The translations under genes and the position numbers were made by a program. A stretch of 42,161 nucleotides of DNA from an uncultured Prevotella sp. (GTDB lineage Bacteria; Bacteroidota; Bacteroidia; Bacteroidales; Bacteroidaceae), in contig CAJONQ010000046.1 in the NCBI GenBank assembly GCA_905235835.1, forward strand, positions 1 through 42,161. Direction: 5' to 3'. Every line of letters begins with the position of its first letter. Positions within the stretch are counted from its first letter, which is position 1. Of the stretch, positions 1-8,090 are shown one piece after another. The notes under the pieces are model-generated. The model was not told the origin of the DNA and made no database searches. It saw nothing but the letters and a program-made list of their open reading frames with translations.

Positions 1-68
1 CTGCAAATCCGCAACCAGCAAGCACTCAGTTACTTACACGGATTATTTGCAGATTTGCAGATTTTTCG
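1..68. repeat. Short 8-bp repeat array with inverted copy
   Basis: ATTTGCAG occurs twice in tandem at 45-52 and 53-60, followed by a degenerate unit. Its reverse complement CTGCAAAT opens the window at 1-8. The two sides could pair across a loop of about 36 nt. A weaker hairpin, GATTTTT/AAAAATC at 60-66 and 76-82, follows and might help to end the cytochrome operon transcript. No gene is visible in 1-143. The pattern resembles other short tandem arrays in this window; its function is unknown. Confidence 0.5.
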
Positions 69-143
69 CGATTTTAAAAATCACATGTAGTATTTCATCG
101 AACTCACGATAAATTAGCAAATACAAAAGGAAAACCGCAGGAA

Positions 144-2150
144 TTACGCATAACTGTGCATGCCCCCCAAGAAATAATTCACTCCGAAGTAGGTCATGAG
201 GACAGTCAGGAAGGCAACGATGAGATAGGTGTGCAGCCACTTGGGCTGGCGGAGGAAGGGGAGGCTCTGCTGATGGAAGGGGACGGCATAGATGAGCATA
301 GTGATAAGCGCCCATACCTCTTTCGGGTCCCAACTCCAGTATTTGCCCCATGACACATTCGCCCATACGGCGCCTAAGAAGATGCCTATTGTCAATAGGA
401 ACACGGCAGGGTAGAGCATGAGTCTCGACAAGACAGTCAGTTGCTCTACCTGTTGCTGATTGCCCCTGCGTAGTTGTATCAGTGCCATGATACCATTGAG
501 CACCATAAAGGCAAGGAGAGCGTATGACATCATGATAACACTGACATGTGTAGACAGCAATGGCGACTTCAAGACAGGCATCAATGGGGTGATCTGCGGG
601 TTCATCTCGCCCAACCATGCCACCAATAAGGTAAAGCCAGAGAGGAGGAAACCGAATGGTATCAGATAGGTAAGCCGATGATACATCACCATTGTGAACG
701 CCATGATACTAAGGGCAAGGAAGAGCATCGTCTCATAGCCGTTGCCCAATGGGATGCGCCCTCCGATATACCATCTGAGCGCATAGCCGAACACCAGTAC
801 TAAGAATGCTGCCCATAAGATGGCAATGGAGAAACGGAGCAGGACATAGAAGGTTGTCCTGCGAGGCATCATCAGCAGCAGGAAGGTAAGGAGTCCCATC
901 GTCAGGTTGAGCATAAAGAGAATCTTGACAAAGGGGAAGTTGTTGTAGAATATCTCCGCACTGAACTTCCTCTCGGAGAAGTCTACCCCCTTGGCAGGAC
1001 GGATTAGCGAGCCATTGGTAAGCATCAAGATGATGCCCACTTTCTCATCTAACTCACGGACAGCCTTGGACTCCTGTCCTTTCTCGATGAGTGCCTGCAA
1101 CTTATAGTTCTCACCATCAAACAGATCCGACAATTTAGCGTATTTACCCTCAATACACAGTTGCTGGCGCAAAGAGGCATCCTTGATTTTCAGCATTGGC
1201 TCGTCTTTCCATACCTCTGGACGTTGCAACCATCCGTACAACACCTGCTCCGCACAGAGCCCCTTGTAACTGCTTTTCCCGTAGAGCTTCTGCGTGAAGT
1301 CATGAGCAAGGGTGCTCAACGGTGCTACTCGGTCGTTATAGATAATCGGCATCCGTGCCATCTTCTCCGCTTTCTCCTGATTAATGGTGGGGATGCTTCG
1401 CGCCTGAGCTGACAATGGGTTAAAACAAACGAGCAGGAGCATGGTGAGCGCTCCTTTTTGGAGGATCGGGTGTCGTAGCAGTCGCATAAACTCCTCCTTA
1501 CGGTTGAAGAGTACCAAAAGGATAGAGAGTGCAAGCATCGCATATCCGAAATAGGTGAGGGGAGTGCCCCACGGGTCGTACCTGACGGTCAGGATGGTAC
1601 CCTGTTGGTCAGGGTCGAAAGAGAACTGATAGAAGCGGTAGCCTTGGTATTGGAAGATATGATTCATGGAAATGCTAACACTTCCTTTCTGGTCATCTTT
1701 AGTCGTGTAGTTGATTTGGCTCACGAAATCCTGTGGAGCCTGTGTGCCAGGATAATAGTCTATATGGAACTGGGCGAGTTCGAATCGCTTAAACGGTAAC
1801 ATGCGAATCTCTCCTGTACCTTTTACAATATAACTATTATCAGGAATATGCGTTCTGAGGTGTATCTCTCCCTCATGAGCGGTGATGAAAGTGGCGGCGG
1901 ATCCAACGAGGATGACAAGGAAAGAGCAGTGAAGCATGAAGACAGCTGTGCGTCGCCATAGTTTCTGTTGACAGATAATGATGACAGAGAGGAGGGCAAG
2001 GAATGCCCATAAAGCAAAAAAACACCATGTATGGTACACTTTCTCTGCCACATAAGAAGAACCTTGGGCTTGCTCCAAGAAGGTAGCATAACCCAAGAGT
2101 CCTATGATAAAGACAAATGTAATGATGAATATCGTCCTAATATATTTCAT
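144..2150 (-). CDS. ccsBA: Cytochrome c synthase, fused ResB-CcsA (CcsBA)
   Basis: System II cytochrome c biogenesis protein that exports heme and ligates it to CxxCH motifs on the outer face of the inner membrane. The 668 residues show an N-terminal ResB-like part (transmembrane segments near residues 5-25, 40-60 and 65-90, plus one near 195-215), an extracytoplasmic region at about 250-400, and a C-terminal CcsA part with several membrane helices. The heme-handling WWD motif is WGKYWSWDPKE at 601-611. Flanking histidines are present in STHVSV and in the terminal GGMHSYA. The fused form is usual in Bacteroidota. It is the last gene of the operon that starts at 9473 and lies 9 bp after the RidA-like gene. 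Its likely clients are the di-heme and mono-heme lipoproteins of the same operon (three CxxCH motifs in total). Confidence 0.93.
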   Translation of the reverse strand: MKYIRTIFIITFVFIIGLLGYATFLEQAQGSSYVAEKVYHTWCFFALWAFLALLSVIIICQQKLWRRTAVFMLHCSFLVILVGSAATFITAHEGEIHLRTHIPDNSYIVKGTGEIRMLPFKRFELAQFHIDYYPGTQAPQDFVSQINYTTKDDQKGSVSISMNHIFQYQGYRFYQFSFDPDQQGTILTVRYDPWGTPLTYFGYAMLALSILLVLFNRKEEFMRLLRHPILQKGALTMLLLVCFNPLSAQARSIPTINQEKAEKMARMPIIYNDRVAPLSTLAHDFTQKLYGKSSYKGLCAEQVLYGWLQRPEVWKDEPMLKIKDASLRQQLCIEGKYAKLSDLFDGENYKLQALIEKGQESKAVRELDEKVGIILMLTNGSLIRPAKGVDFSERKFSAEIFYNNFPFVKILFMLNLTMGLLTFLLLMMPRRTTFYVLLRFSIAILWAAFLVLVFGYALRWYIGGRIPLGNGYETMLFLALSIMAFTMVMYHRLTYLIPFGFLLSGFTLLVAWLGEMNPQITPLMPVLKSPLLSTHVSVIMMSYALLAFMVLNGIMALIQLRRGNQQQVEQLTVLSRLMLYPAVFLLTIGIFLGAVWANVSWGKYWSWDPKEVWALITMLIYAVPFHQQSLPFLRQPKWLHTYLIVAFLTVLMTYFGVNYFLGGMHSYA

Positions 2151-2159
2151 TCCATCTGT

Positions 2160-3305
2160 TTAGTATGCCTTGAATTGTGGATTATCCACCTGACGGACAG
2201 CCATACATTCCATCTCGATGAGCCATCCGGGACGGCAGACGGGGGCATGTACAATCACGTAAGGCTTGCCGTGGAAACGCTCCTCAAACATCTCCTTTAC
2301 CAAGGGATAGTCGGCAGTGTCACGGAGATAGACCACCATGTAGCCTACATCCTCATAGGTACACTCAGCCTCAGCAAGCAAGGTCTCCACATTTTCCCAC
2401 ATACGCTCTGTCTGCTTGACAATATTTTTGGGATACTTGATTTCGCCCTTGTTGTTAATACTTGCCGTACCGGAGATGAACACATGGCGGCGGTCTAGAT
2501 AGTCTACCCGGGTGCCACGCTCGAAACTAACCCCATAGTCACTGGTACGATTCAGGTGAGTAGGAGCATAGAGATAATGAATCTGCTCCTGTTCTATACC
2601 AGCGATGGCATAGTTGTCCATCTGCGACAGCACGTTAGGGTCAGCCTGTCTGCCACCAATACCTGTTGAGGCGATAAAATGGGTGTTGACGGTCAGTCCC
2701 TGTGTGAAGAAGAACTGGTTGCGGGCACGTACCACACCACCGTAGTTCAAGTCTACGTCATTGACAAAGAACCATGTTCGGATGCAGTTGTCCTTCAGGG
2801 TGCAGCCCTCCTCTAATAGTTGCATGTTATACTCATTGAACAGCAGGCGCGTCTGATACTCTGAGTTTGCTGCCAGATTATGGGCACTCCCGTTCCATAG
2901 GTGTTTAAAACCATTGTGCTCTATAGCATACAGACCACCGTGAGTAATTGATGTCCTTACATTGGTCATGAAGTATACCCAGAGAGCAACCTTTGTACCA
3001 TCGAGGGGTGCCTGTTGGATAATACTTTTGGCACAGTCTGTCATGTCGGCAACAATCACTTCGTCTTGCTGGTTTGCAGCATCACTGAGGAAGTAACGCT
3101 TAAAAACTGCTTGTGCACCAGGGAGTTTGTCCTCTATCAACCCGTTATAGGCATTGAGCACTGCTTCCAACTGTTTCGCGAAAGATAATCGCGGGGTGCG
3201 GACATGTATCATTGCATGATATTCCTTGACCTCTGTTCCATTGTCGAATTTGAATACCTCAGCAAACGCATTTTCGAATTGAAAGGTTTGTTGTTTTTGA
3301 TCCAT
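2160..3305 (-). CDS. RidA/YjgF-fold protein (Rid family, two-domain)
   Basis: A 381-residue protein whose C-terminal third (about 265-375) is a RidA/YjgF/chorismatase-like fold: SGTASINNKGEI, then NVETLLAEAECTYEDV, and CRPGWLIEMECMAV at the end, where the Arg occupies the usual substrate-binding position of Rid proteins. The N-terminal part is also compatible with a degenerate Rid-like domain, as in FkbO/Hyg5-type chorismatases, but I cannot identify the substrate. There is no signal peptide, so it is probably cytoplasmic. It lies between the mono-heme lipoprotein (18 bp) and CcsBA (9 bp), tightly in the operon. Canonical RidA removes reactive enamines or imines; whether this longer form does so is unknown. 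Confidence 0.8.
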   Translation of the reverse strand: MDQKQQTFQFENAFAEVFKFDNGTEVKEYHAMIHVRTPRLSFAKQLEAVLNAYNGLIEDKLPGAQAVFKRYFLSDAANQQDEVIVADMTDCAKSIIQQAPLDGTKVALWVYFMTNVRTSITHGGLYAIEHNGFKHLWNGSAHNLAANSEYQTRLLFNEYNMQLLEEGCTLKDNCIRTWFFVNDVDLNYGGVVRARNQFFFTQGLTVNTHFIASTGIGGRQADPNVLSQMDNYAIAGIEQEQIHYLYAPTHLNRTSDYGVSFERGTRVDYLDRRHVFISGTASINNKGEIKYPKNIVKQTERMWENVETLLAEAECTYEDVGYMVVYLRDTADYPLVKEMFEERFHGKPYVIVHAPVCRPGWLIEMECMAVRQVDNPQFKAY

Positions 3306-3323
3306 ATAATTTACTATTCTTTT

Positions 3324-4040
3324 TTATTCTTCTTTAGCCCCGTTGTTAATCCAACTGTCAATCAAAGGCAGGATGGTTTGAGCATTTTTCTCTGACACGA
3401 GGTCGAAATGGTTCATACTGATACCTTCAACAGTCTCCTGGTTGAGCACCATATGCAATAGGCTGTTCTCGGCATCGTAAGGGACAACTATTTTCTTGCC
3501 GTCTACCTTCTTAGAGTCAACACCCACCATTGCCTCATAAGCATTTCCTTCTGTGAGGTTGAGTCCTGCTGCTATGCGGTTGGATGCGCCATGGCAGTTG
3601 ACACACGTGGTACTTAGGTAACTCTGCTGTATTGCATTGAACATGCTGGCATTGACAGTTCCTACTTCCATGCGGATAGTATCACGTACACCCTCTATGT
3701 CTGCCTCGTAGAATGTCATCACATGGCGACGAAGTCGGTCGAGCACACACAGCTGTACACTGGTCACCTCGTCTGGGATGTTGGTCATGATAACAGATGC
3801 GTTTCCTTCTTTATCTGTTTGTACTGCCTTGGAGATGCTCGCATAGTCATCGTCCTCTGTAAAGCCGGCAATGGCAATTGTGTAACCTTCCGCCCAGTTG
3901 TCTAAACCTGTAATCTTGCCTTCCAACTTTGCGGAGCGTCCTACGGTGTTATAGGCTACTTCTTTATATATAAGCCCGTCGTCACAGGAGGTCAGACTAA
4001 TGGAAAGCACTGACAGGGTTGCAAAGATAATTCTTTTCAT
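3324..4040 (-). CDS. Mono-heme cytochrome c lipoprotein
   Basis: A lipoprotein with signal sequence MKRIIFATLSVLSISLTSC; the lipobox LTSC puts the lipidated Cys at residue 19. One heme c motif, CVNCH, lies at about 146-150. The C-terminal region after it resembles the 'cytochrome c domain in a surface lipoprotein' pattern (NSLLHMVL, then LPLIDSWINNGA). The N-terminal half (about 25-130) looks like a beta-sandwich and is not recognised. I chose the ATG at 4038-4040 because it begins a proper lipoprotein signal; an in-frame TTG four codons upstream is less likely. It is probably periplasmic or outer-membrane anchored and an electron carrier for the di-heme protein two genes upstream. Exact role unknown. 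Confidence 0.85.
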   Translation of the reverse strand: MKRIIFATLSVLSISLTSCDDGLIYKEVAYNTVGRSAKLEGKITGLDNWAEGYTIAIAGFTEDDDYASISKAVQTDKEGNASVIMTNIPDEVTSVQLCVLDRLRRHVMTFYEADIEGVRDTIRMEVGTVNASMFNAIQQSYLSTTCVNCHGASNRIAAGLNLTEGNAYEAMVGVDSKKVDGKKIVVPYDAENSLLHMVLNQETVEGISMNHFDLVSEKNAQTILPLIDSWINNGAKEE

Positions 4041-4061
4041 TGAAATATCCAAATTATTTGG

Positions 4062-5327
4062 TTAGAAAGCAAATTGCATCATCAGACAGGCAGTGTGTTT
4101 GGATACGCCAAGGTCGTCCATGTCACGATCAAGTTGTGTGTTATGACCTGTGCGACCAATATACTGATACATTGCTGAGAGCTTGAGATTTGTCTTGGGC
4201 ACGAAAAAGTTGACAACAGCGGCAGGCATGTTCAGAACACCGTCTTTCCCTGAGCTGTTACGGTCCATGAAGTCATAACGGACACCTAATTGCCATTGTG
4301 GCGCCACAAAATAGCCGACTTGTGCGTATGCTCCCCAGTAATTGAATGTCTCGTCAATTTTCTGGCGGTCAGTGAAACCTACATGCATATAGTAGCCTTC
4401 GGCAGCGAAGTACCATTTATTATAAAGCCATGCGAATTCCAGTCCAGCACGGAAGTCGTTTGTGCTTTCACTCTCTGCCTCATTGTTGTAGTTGGCACTG
4501 ATACCAATCAACATTTTGTTGAGGTTCAGCATCTTGGCATTACCTTGTGTCAATGGCATAGGACCATAAGGCATATACGTCAATCTTCCTGCATACAGCA
4601 AAGAGGGGAGGTGGTTGTCGTCACTGATACCTTTTGTGGCGGTGTTGACAGATGAACCTGTACCGTTAAAGATGCCAACCTCATAGCCAATCTTGTTCTT
4701 GATGATGCCATGCACTTCAAAACCCAAGTCGAAACCTGTTCCGATAGTCGGGGTAACGGCATTGAGGGAGTAGGGCATGATGCTGCTTGCTGTCAGTGAT
4801 GTGGGCACCTGTGGGAATAGGGTCTCACCTAAGGTTGTCAGATACGCATGGGTAAATGGAGTCTTGAACTTACCGGCACGGAAGCGGAGAGCAGGGCATA
4901 CAGCATAGTCAATCCATGCCTGTTGCAGGATGTTACCACCTGAGCCTGCCGCATTGATACTGATATTATAGTCTATTTTCCCAAAAGCCTTACCAGTAAA
5001 TCCGATAATGGCGTATGGTATTGAGAAACCGGAATTAGCCACGTTGTCCTGATTATACGCTTTGTCAAGTCCCTCGTCATCATAATAGCGATAGTTGAGG
5101 GTTCCCTGCAGATACATATAGGGTTTAAAGACGAAGTTGCCGTCTTTAGACTGAAGGGTGAAGCCACGGTCGTCTGCAATAGGAATCACACCGTTCTCCA
5201 TATCCATTTTAGTCAAGACTTCCTCATCATTAGGAGTCACTGTTTCTTCGATTGTCTCATTCTCAGCAGCTACTGTGGCTGAGATCATGGTTGCCATTGC
5301 AATGGCAAAGAATCTGTAGTATTTCAT
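4062..5327 (-). CDS. Outer-membrane porin, phosphate-selective porin O/P type
   Basis: A 421-residue outer-membrane beta-barrel with an N-terminal signal peptide (cleavage likely after ISATVAA). Alternating aromatic/hydrophobic strands run throughout, with FRAGKFKTPF, a motif typical of the OprO/OprP family, near residue 150, and the chain ends in a C-terminal Phe (MMQFAF). Members form anion or substrate channels; the family name does not prove phosphate specificity. It lies 25 bp after the di-heme gene and 21 bp before the mono-heme lipoprotein, so it is cotranscribed with the cytochromes. Together with the 460-residue barrel at the head of the operon it would give two outer-membrane components, perhaps for solute or iron entry. 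Function is inferred from fold and context. Confidence 0.85.
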   Translation of the reverse strand: MKYYRFFAIAMATMISATVAAENETIEETVTPNDEEVLTKMDMENGVIPIADDRGFTLQSKDGNFVFKPYMYLQGTLNYRYYDDEGLDKAYNQDNVANSGFSIPYAIIGFTGKAFGKIDYNISINAAGSGGNILQQAWIDYAVCPALRFRAGKFKTPFTHAYLTTLGETLFPQVPTSLTASSIMPYSLNAVTPTIGTGFDLGFEVHGIIKNKIGYEVGIFNGTGSSVNTATKGISDDNHLPSLLYAGRLTYMPYGPMPLTQGNAKMLNLNKMLIGISANYNNEAESESTNDFRAGLEFAWLYNKWYFAAEGYYMHVGFTDRQKIDETFNYWGAYAQVGYFVAPQWQLGVRYDFMDRNSSGKDGVLNMPAAVVNFFVPKTNLKLSAMYQYIGRTGHNTQLDRDMDDLGVSKHTACLMMQFAF

Positions 5328-5352
5328 ATTTAATTAGGGTATTTCTTAGGAA

Positions 5353-6807
5353 TTATAGCGACCAAAGGAATTGCACCAGTTGGTCTCGCTGCTCCTTGGT
5401 CATGTTCTTGAATTTGTTTTTGGAGGCTTCTCCCTCTCCACCATGCCACATAATTGCCTCTACAAAGTTACGGGCACGGCCATCGTGTAAGAAGTAAGTA
5501 TGTCCGTTGACTTTTTTCTGGAGTCCAATGCCCCAGAGTGGGGTTGTACGCCACTCATTGCCACGAGCCAGTCCACTGACAAAATTGTCATTCAGACCAA
5601 CACCCATGATCTCTGATCCCATGTCGTGAAGCAAGTAGTCAGAATAAGGATGGATGGTCTGGCTGCCCAGCCACGGGAGTTCTGTACCTGCAAGCAGTAC
5701 TGATCCACGTGCCTTGGTATGTAGGGTAGTGACATGACAGAGATGACAGCCTGCTTGATAAAATAGCTTCTGTCCTTCTATCACATCAGGGTCATTCACA
5801 TTACGTCGTGCTGGAACAGCAAGACATTGCATATATAGGTCGACATCCTCCATGTTTTCTGTGGATACATCCAACATGTCATAGGAAAGTCCCATCATAG
5901 AGCCTTCCTCCATCTGTAGTTGTCCCTCACAGATCTCTTCAGGATAACGGCTGTTAGTCATACCCATGTCACTAGAGAATCCCAGTTCCACAGTAAGGTC
6001 AGCATGTTGCGCCTTATTACCAGAAAGACCGAGTTGGAGCTTCCCTCTTTCCTTGATGTAATTGCAACGACCGCTGATACCCCATTCGGGATAATTGCTG
6101 CGACGTGCCAGTTCCTCGATCTCATTTGGATCAATGGCCATCATCTGTCCCATGCCTACGTGGCGGAGTGGGATACGTACGGTACAGAAAAGATCCTCTG
6201 GCGCTATATCCTCAGCATACCAATCGGTAATAGTCCAGATAGGATAGCATAGGCTATATTCTTCACCATCAGGGAACTGGAATGTTTGTTCTTTGATTTC
6301 TACCTTCAGCTTACCTTCTGGTTGGACACCGTATATTGCCTGATCATGTATAACACGACCATAATTGGGGAAGAACGTTCCATTCTTACGGGTAATATAG
6401 ATGAGGGAGGCGGTGAATCCGTAAGGACCGGAGCCGTCATTGCCACCATTCTTGTAACTTGTCCAATAGGTCGGCTCGGTACGTCCGGCATTACGGTGAC
6501 AACTGCCACAACTATAGCCCGCATAGACTGGACCAAGACCACCTCCATGCCCATTCTCATTAGAACTCTTAGCATTGTCATAGAGTTGGTCACCTGAATT
6601 AAAACGGGCATTATATGAACCAGAAAGCCAACGGGCCCCCTGGTCGTAGGCCACAGATGAGTTATAGAATCCCGTGGCTGTACCTGCGGATAACTCATAA
6701 CCCGTTGGAACCTCTATGTCAGTTACGTCCAACTTGTCGTCATCACTACAGGCGGAAAGTGTTAAAAGTCCTGTAAGAAATAGCGTATATTTCAGGATTT
6801 TGTTCAT
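5353..6807 (-). CDS. Di-heme oxidoreductase/peroxidase-like lipoprotein (DUF1111)
   Basis: A 484-residue lipoprotein (lipobox LSAC, Cys20) with two heme c motifs, CGSCH at 100-104 and CHLCH at 354-358. It belongs to the DUF1111 or 'di-heme oxidoreductase, putative peroxidase' family, once called thiol oxidoreductase, which is distantly related to MauG and cytochrome c peroxidases. Further family-like segments are GGGLGP just before heme 1, RTTPLWGIG, and YFLHDGRARN near the C-terminus. It acts in the periplasm. Pairing of this family with imelysin proteins is a known genomic association in iron uptake loci, and the imelysin gene is directly upstream here, across a 104-bp gap holding a strong hairpin. 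CcsBA at the operon end would mature it. Substrate unknown. Confidence 0.9.
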   Translation of the reverse strand: MNKILKYTLFLTGLLTLSACSDDDKLDVTDIEVPTGYELSAGTATGFYNSSVAYDQGARWLSGSYNARFNSGDQLYDNAKSSNENGHGGGLGPVYAGYSCGSCHRNAGRTEPTYWTSYKNGGNDGSGPYGFTASLIYITRKNGTFFPNYGRVIHDQAIYGVQPEGKLKVEIKEQTFQFPDGEEYSLCYPIWTITDWYAEDIAPEDLFCTVRIPLRHVGMGQMMAIDPNEIEELARRSNYPEWGISGRCNYIKERGKLQLGLSGNKAQHADLTVELGFSSDMGMTNSRYPEEICEGQLQMEEGSMMGLSYDMLDVSTENMEDVDLYMQCLAVPARRNVNDPDVIEGQKLFYQAGCHLCHVTTLHTKARGSVLLAGTELPWLGSQTIHPYSDYLLHDMGSEIMGVGLNDNFVSGLARGNEWRTTPLWGIGLQKKVNGHTYFLHDGRARNFVEAIMWHGGEGEASKNKFKNMTKEQRDQLVQFLWSL

Positions 6808-6850
6808 ATAAATGTGTATTATTTTCTAAGTGTTTCTTTTTAACCACAAT

Positions 6851-6884
6851 AGCGAAGATGGAATCTCTAAATTCCATCTTCGCT
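6851..6884 (-). promoter_or_regulatory. Perfect 14-bp hairpin between imelysin and di-heme genes
   Basis: AGCGAAGATGGAAT (6851-6864) and its exact reverse complement (6871-6884) flank a 6-nt loop. On the minus transcript no U-tract follows, so a full intrinsic terminator is doubtful. The more likely roles are an mRNA-stabilising 3' end for the imelysin message, or partial attenuation that lowers expression of the downstream genes. The stem sits about 28 nt after the imelysin stop codon. Confidence 0.7.
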
Positions 6885-6911
6885 CATGTGTATGGCGTAA
6901 AGAGTGAATCT

Positions 6912-8060
6912 TTATTTTACAGTACGAGCCTTACCATCTTTGAAAATGAGGAATTCCAGTGTGTGGAAACCACGCAGGTTCTGGGCTGCCTCAACTTTAT
7001 CATCAGCGTCACCGTCATTCCAATTAAGATTGGTGAAATTTTGTGATTTCAGAATCTCTGCAATCTGAGCCTGATCGAGAGGCCATGAGTCCATATTGGG
7101 GTCGAGTCCGAGTTCGTCAACAGGACCGAAAAGGAAAGCCTCGCTGGACTCCCATGGCTCACGAGCTGACAACCATGCGTTGGCACAAGCGGTGAAAGCG
7201 TTGTTGGAAGGATTGTTCTTGAAGGCGCGGACTGCTGTGTCAAGGGCTGCATTCTTCTCAGCCAGTTCCTTGTAAGTAGGGAGAACAACACCGTCTACAT
7301 ACTGCTTGATAACAGGGTCAAGGGTTTCATAATCATTAATCTTATCACCGAAGTAAGGCTTTAACTCATTTTCAATGAAGTCACCGAGTTCAGCACAAGC
7401 GTCCATAGCGGCAACAGTCTCCTTAGAGTTGATGTTGTTACGGAAAGGCTGGGGAATAGCATAGATAGCGTCAGCAGCAGCCTTGATTAACTCTTTGGCT
7501 TTTGTATCCAGATCGGCATTGACTTTAGCCAAAACAGCAGACAATGAATTTGCATTCACTTGACCATTGCGTGAGCCATAATATGCATTACGAATAGAGT
7601 AGATGTTGTTGCGATAGTCATCACGAGAGTGCCAACTATACCATGACTCTACGGCATAAAGAGCCTCTGTGGTGTTGCCTGCAACATATTTCTGATAAGG
7701 GTCTCCAATCTTAGTGTCACCAACCTCACCAGCGATGTCTATGCAACCATCGAAAATCTGGTTGACACAGTCGATAGCTGATCTGTACTCTGTGGTATTG
7801 TGATTTTTAAATGTATCAGCATATCCATTATTCCACTCATCATACAATGTCTGCGCATCGTCCTTTAAAAGACCAGACACGGTGACCATGTAGTTAGCCC
7901 ACTGCTCTGCATAAGCGGAACTATAGTCAATATCCGCTGCAGTTTCATCGGTTGGAATTGTGGGATTAGAATCATTTTTGTCGTCACCGCAAGCTACGAA
8001 ACTCAGTGACATAGTGCATGCTGCAACAAACAGCAGGGCATACTTAAAAATCTTTTTCAT
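6912..8060 (-). CDS. Imelysin-family lipoprotein (ICMP/IrpA-like, permuted form)
   Basis: A 382-residue lipoprotein with lipobox FVAC (Cys24). It is alpha-helical and contains the imelysin signature GxHxxE as GFHTLE at 364-369, close to the C-terminus, preceded by SAREPWESSEAFLFGP and NMDSWPLDQ. In canonical imelysins this motif lies in the first half of the domain. The order seen here matches the circularly permuted imelysin-like fold described structurally for Bacteroides ovatus. The superfamily was first classed as peptidase M75 but is now thought to bind a ligand or metal in iron acquisition. It lies 30 bp after the outer-membrane barrel gene and before the di-heme protein. A periplasmic or outer-membrane location is likely. 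Confidence 0.92.
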   Translation of the reverse strand: MKKIFKYALLFVAACTMSLSFVACGDDKNDSNPTIPTDETAADIDYSSAYAEQWANYMVTVSGLLKDDAQTLYDEWNNGYADTFKNHNTTEYRSAIDCVNQIFDGCIDIAGEVGDTKIGDPYQKYVAGNTTEALYAVESWYSWHSRDDYRNNIYSIRNAYYGSRNGQVNANSLSAVLAKVNADLDTKAKELIKAAADAIYAIPQPFRNNINSKETVAAMDACAELGDFIENELKPYFGDKINDYETLDPVIKQYVDGVVLPTYKELAEKNAALDTAVRAFKNNPSNNAFTACANAWLSAREPWESSEAFLFGPVDELGLDPNMDSWPLDQAQIAEILKSQNFTNLNWNDGDADDKVEAAQNLRGFHTLEFLIFKDGKARTVK

Positions 8061-8090
8061 GTGTTTTATTATTTAATATTATGTTGTTAT

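Noticed and set aside
43..618. A minus-strand frame over the end of ccsBA
   Set aside because: It overlaps the CcsA WWD region in another frame and gives low-complexity Pro/His/Cys-rich sequence without homology.
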